Shown piece after piece: positions 59,015-60,000 of a stretch of DNA of 60,000 nucleotides; the first letter of the stretch is position 1; each line of letters begins with the position of its first letter. The DNA is from Symsagittifera roscoffensis (Eukaryota; Xenacoelomorpha; Acoela; Convolutidae), in contig NC_087065.1 in the NCBI RefSeq assembly GCF_963678635.1, positions 29,702,252 through 29,762,251 of the forward strand, written 5' to 3'. The position numbers and the translations under genes are program-made. The notes beneath the pieces were generated by a model, which worked only from the letters and a program-made list of their open reading frames with translations, was not told where the DNA came from and searched no databases.

Positions 59015-60000
59015 AACAAAAATTTCCAGGTTTGCTGTCAAAGCGTTTGAGAATTGAAGATCGAGTGAAACAGCAGTTAGTAAGTTATGGACGCAACAAG
59101 TCATGAGCTGCCTGCTGTGTGCTAGTGAGATGGAAACACATAATCAAGTGCTGCTGGTAGTTATCCAGAGTGATTCCTAGCCCACAGTGCAACAGACCCA
59201 GCGCTGATAGTGTGTTGAAGAAGAGACGGTTATGATCTTGTGTACTAATTGGTGTACTTGCTATTGGTAAACCGCTTCGTCTCAAGGTAACCTGTTCCAA
59301 TCCAAACTTTTGATAATAAAATGGATTCGTTTGGTCTGTTCCTAGAAATGCATTATTTGTGTTCAATGCTATTATAATTTGTCTCACCGGTTCACGAGCA
59401 AAAATATCTTCCTGTTGCCAGCTGCGCTGCCAAGCTGTTGCAAGAAATGTTTTTTTTTGTAATTTCTTCTTGATATGGGTAGTTCGCAGGAGTTTTGAGC
59501 AAAGTTGATTCAGTAACAGAGAGCACATGGTCGGTCACAGTCATTTTTCTAACATATAGGTTCGCTTCGAGTATTTGCAGCTTGTAATGCTTGGCAGCAT
59601 CTTCAGATATAATGAGAACGTCTGAGGGTAACACCTCTCAACAAATGCTTGTCACATTTGAAAAAATCAACTCCAACGGGTCCGTAGAACCAAATTTCCC
59701 TCGATTCGCGGACCAGTTCTCGTTGAGATGTGAAACCAGCTGCATCTATTGTAGCGGAATTGTTTTCAAAACGATATCACTGACACTTGAGCCACAAAAC
59801 CTTGGCTCCTTTGCTGTTAGAAAATTCTGTTCCAATAAAGCTTTTATGCGCAAAACTACTATTGGCATTAGAGATTTTGAGTCCATTAGCAGAGAGGGTA
59901 CAGTCAGAGAAAAGGGAATACAGGGAGTCGTTTACGAGGAACAGTGGATCAGACACAGTAGGATCAGTTTTGTCGTATCTCAGATCAGCTCCATTTGATT
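59015..60000 (-). pseudogene. Polinton major capsid-type protein, lineage 2, unit 2 (partial)
   Basis: Frames 59528-59085 and 59634-59392, plus the continuation to the window end, repeat the capsid gene of unit 1 with a few replacements (SWQQED for RWQQED, NNAFLG for NNSFLG, HLTSTQQ for DLTSTQQ). The same frameshift at the T run near 59455 is present. The N-terminal part lies beyond the window. Confidence 0.72.

Larger units (their letters stand above)
57536..60000 (-). mobile_element. Polinton lineage 2, second tandem unit (runs off the window)
   Basis: A direct repeat of 53013-55487 with offsets of 4523 (left) to 4515 (right) bp and roughly 97 percent identity by eye. It carries the same ORF, protease and capsid genes. 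The window ends inside the capsid gene. Confidence 0.88.

Overview
The window looks like a piece of an invertebrate animal genome. It has AT-rich non-coding DNA with long homopolymer runs, (CATA)n and (TA)n microsatellites, and one split host gene with good splice sites. That gene resembles the conserved animal family UPF0193/EVG1 (human C22orf23). I cannot name the species. Almost everything else is relics of two kinds of mobile element: Polinton/Maverick (adintovirus-like) DNA elements and Ty3/gypsy retrotransposons. Family calls rest on motifs I recognise in the translations; no database search was run.

Layout. 1-3003: 3' half of a degenerate Ty3/gypsy element (RNase H-integrase linker, integrase, pol tail), fused to the start of a reverse transcriptase. 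3009-5600: partial minus-strand Polinton copy (protease, Cys-rich exon, capsid), ending in duplicated blocks with CATA arrays. 6567-15258: a longer minus-strand Polinton relic. Read from right to left it carries an acidic protein, a basic/beta-rich protein, unknown ORFs, packaging ATPase, integrase end, capsid-associated protein, PX-like protein, major capsid protein, Cys-rich exon and adenain-like protease. A 200-N assembly gap follows. 15459-23060: two ~3.95-kb tandem units, deletion derivatives of the same element. 23060-25285: a chimera of polymerase N-terminus (plus) and acidic-protein gene (minus). 25286-38600: two ~6.65-kb head-to-tail units. Each holds an AT microsatellite, a promoter block with TGACGTCA palindromes, a broken protein-primed family B DNA polymerase gene (plus) and a 2.4-kb unidentified non-coding repeat.

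38640-46510: a minisatellite, then a second Ty3/gypsy element (gag, zinc knuckles, protease, RT, RNase H, linker) truncated before integrase. A stray Polinton promoter fragment (46560-46765) separates it from the host gene (47092-50430, five coding exons; a MITE-like insertion sits in the first intron). 50431-53012 is ordinary intergenic DNA. 53013-60000: a second, distinct Polinton lineage (minus) in a ~4.52-kb tandem duplication whose second copy runs off the window end.

Taken together, the relics hold all six Polinton hallmark genes (pPolB, integrase, protease, packaging ATPase, PX-like, MCP), but none is intact. Several copies share the same in-frame stop, so most duplication came after decay began. 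The most notable points are the 60-bp TGACGTCA (CRE-like) arrays tied to the polymerase promoter, an OTU-like motif in the polymerase N-terminus, the spliced Cys-rich exon between capsid and protease genes, and a protease copy that keeps its candidate catalytic His while its tandem sister has lost it.
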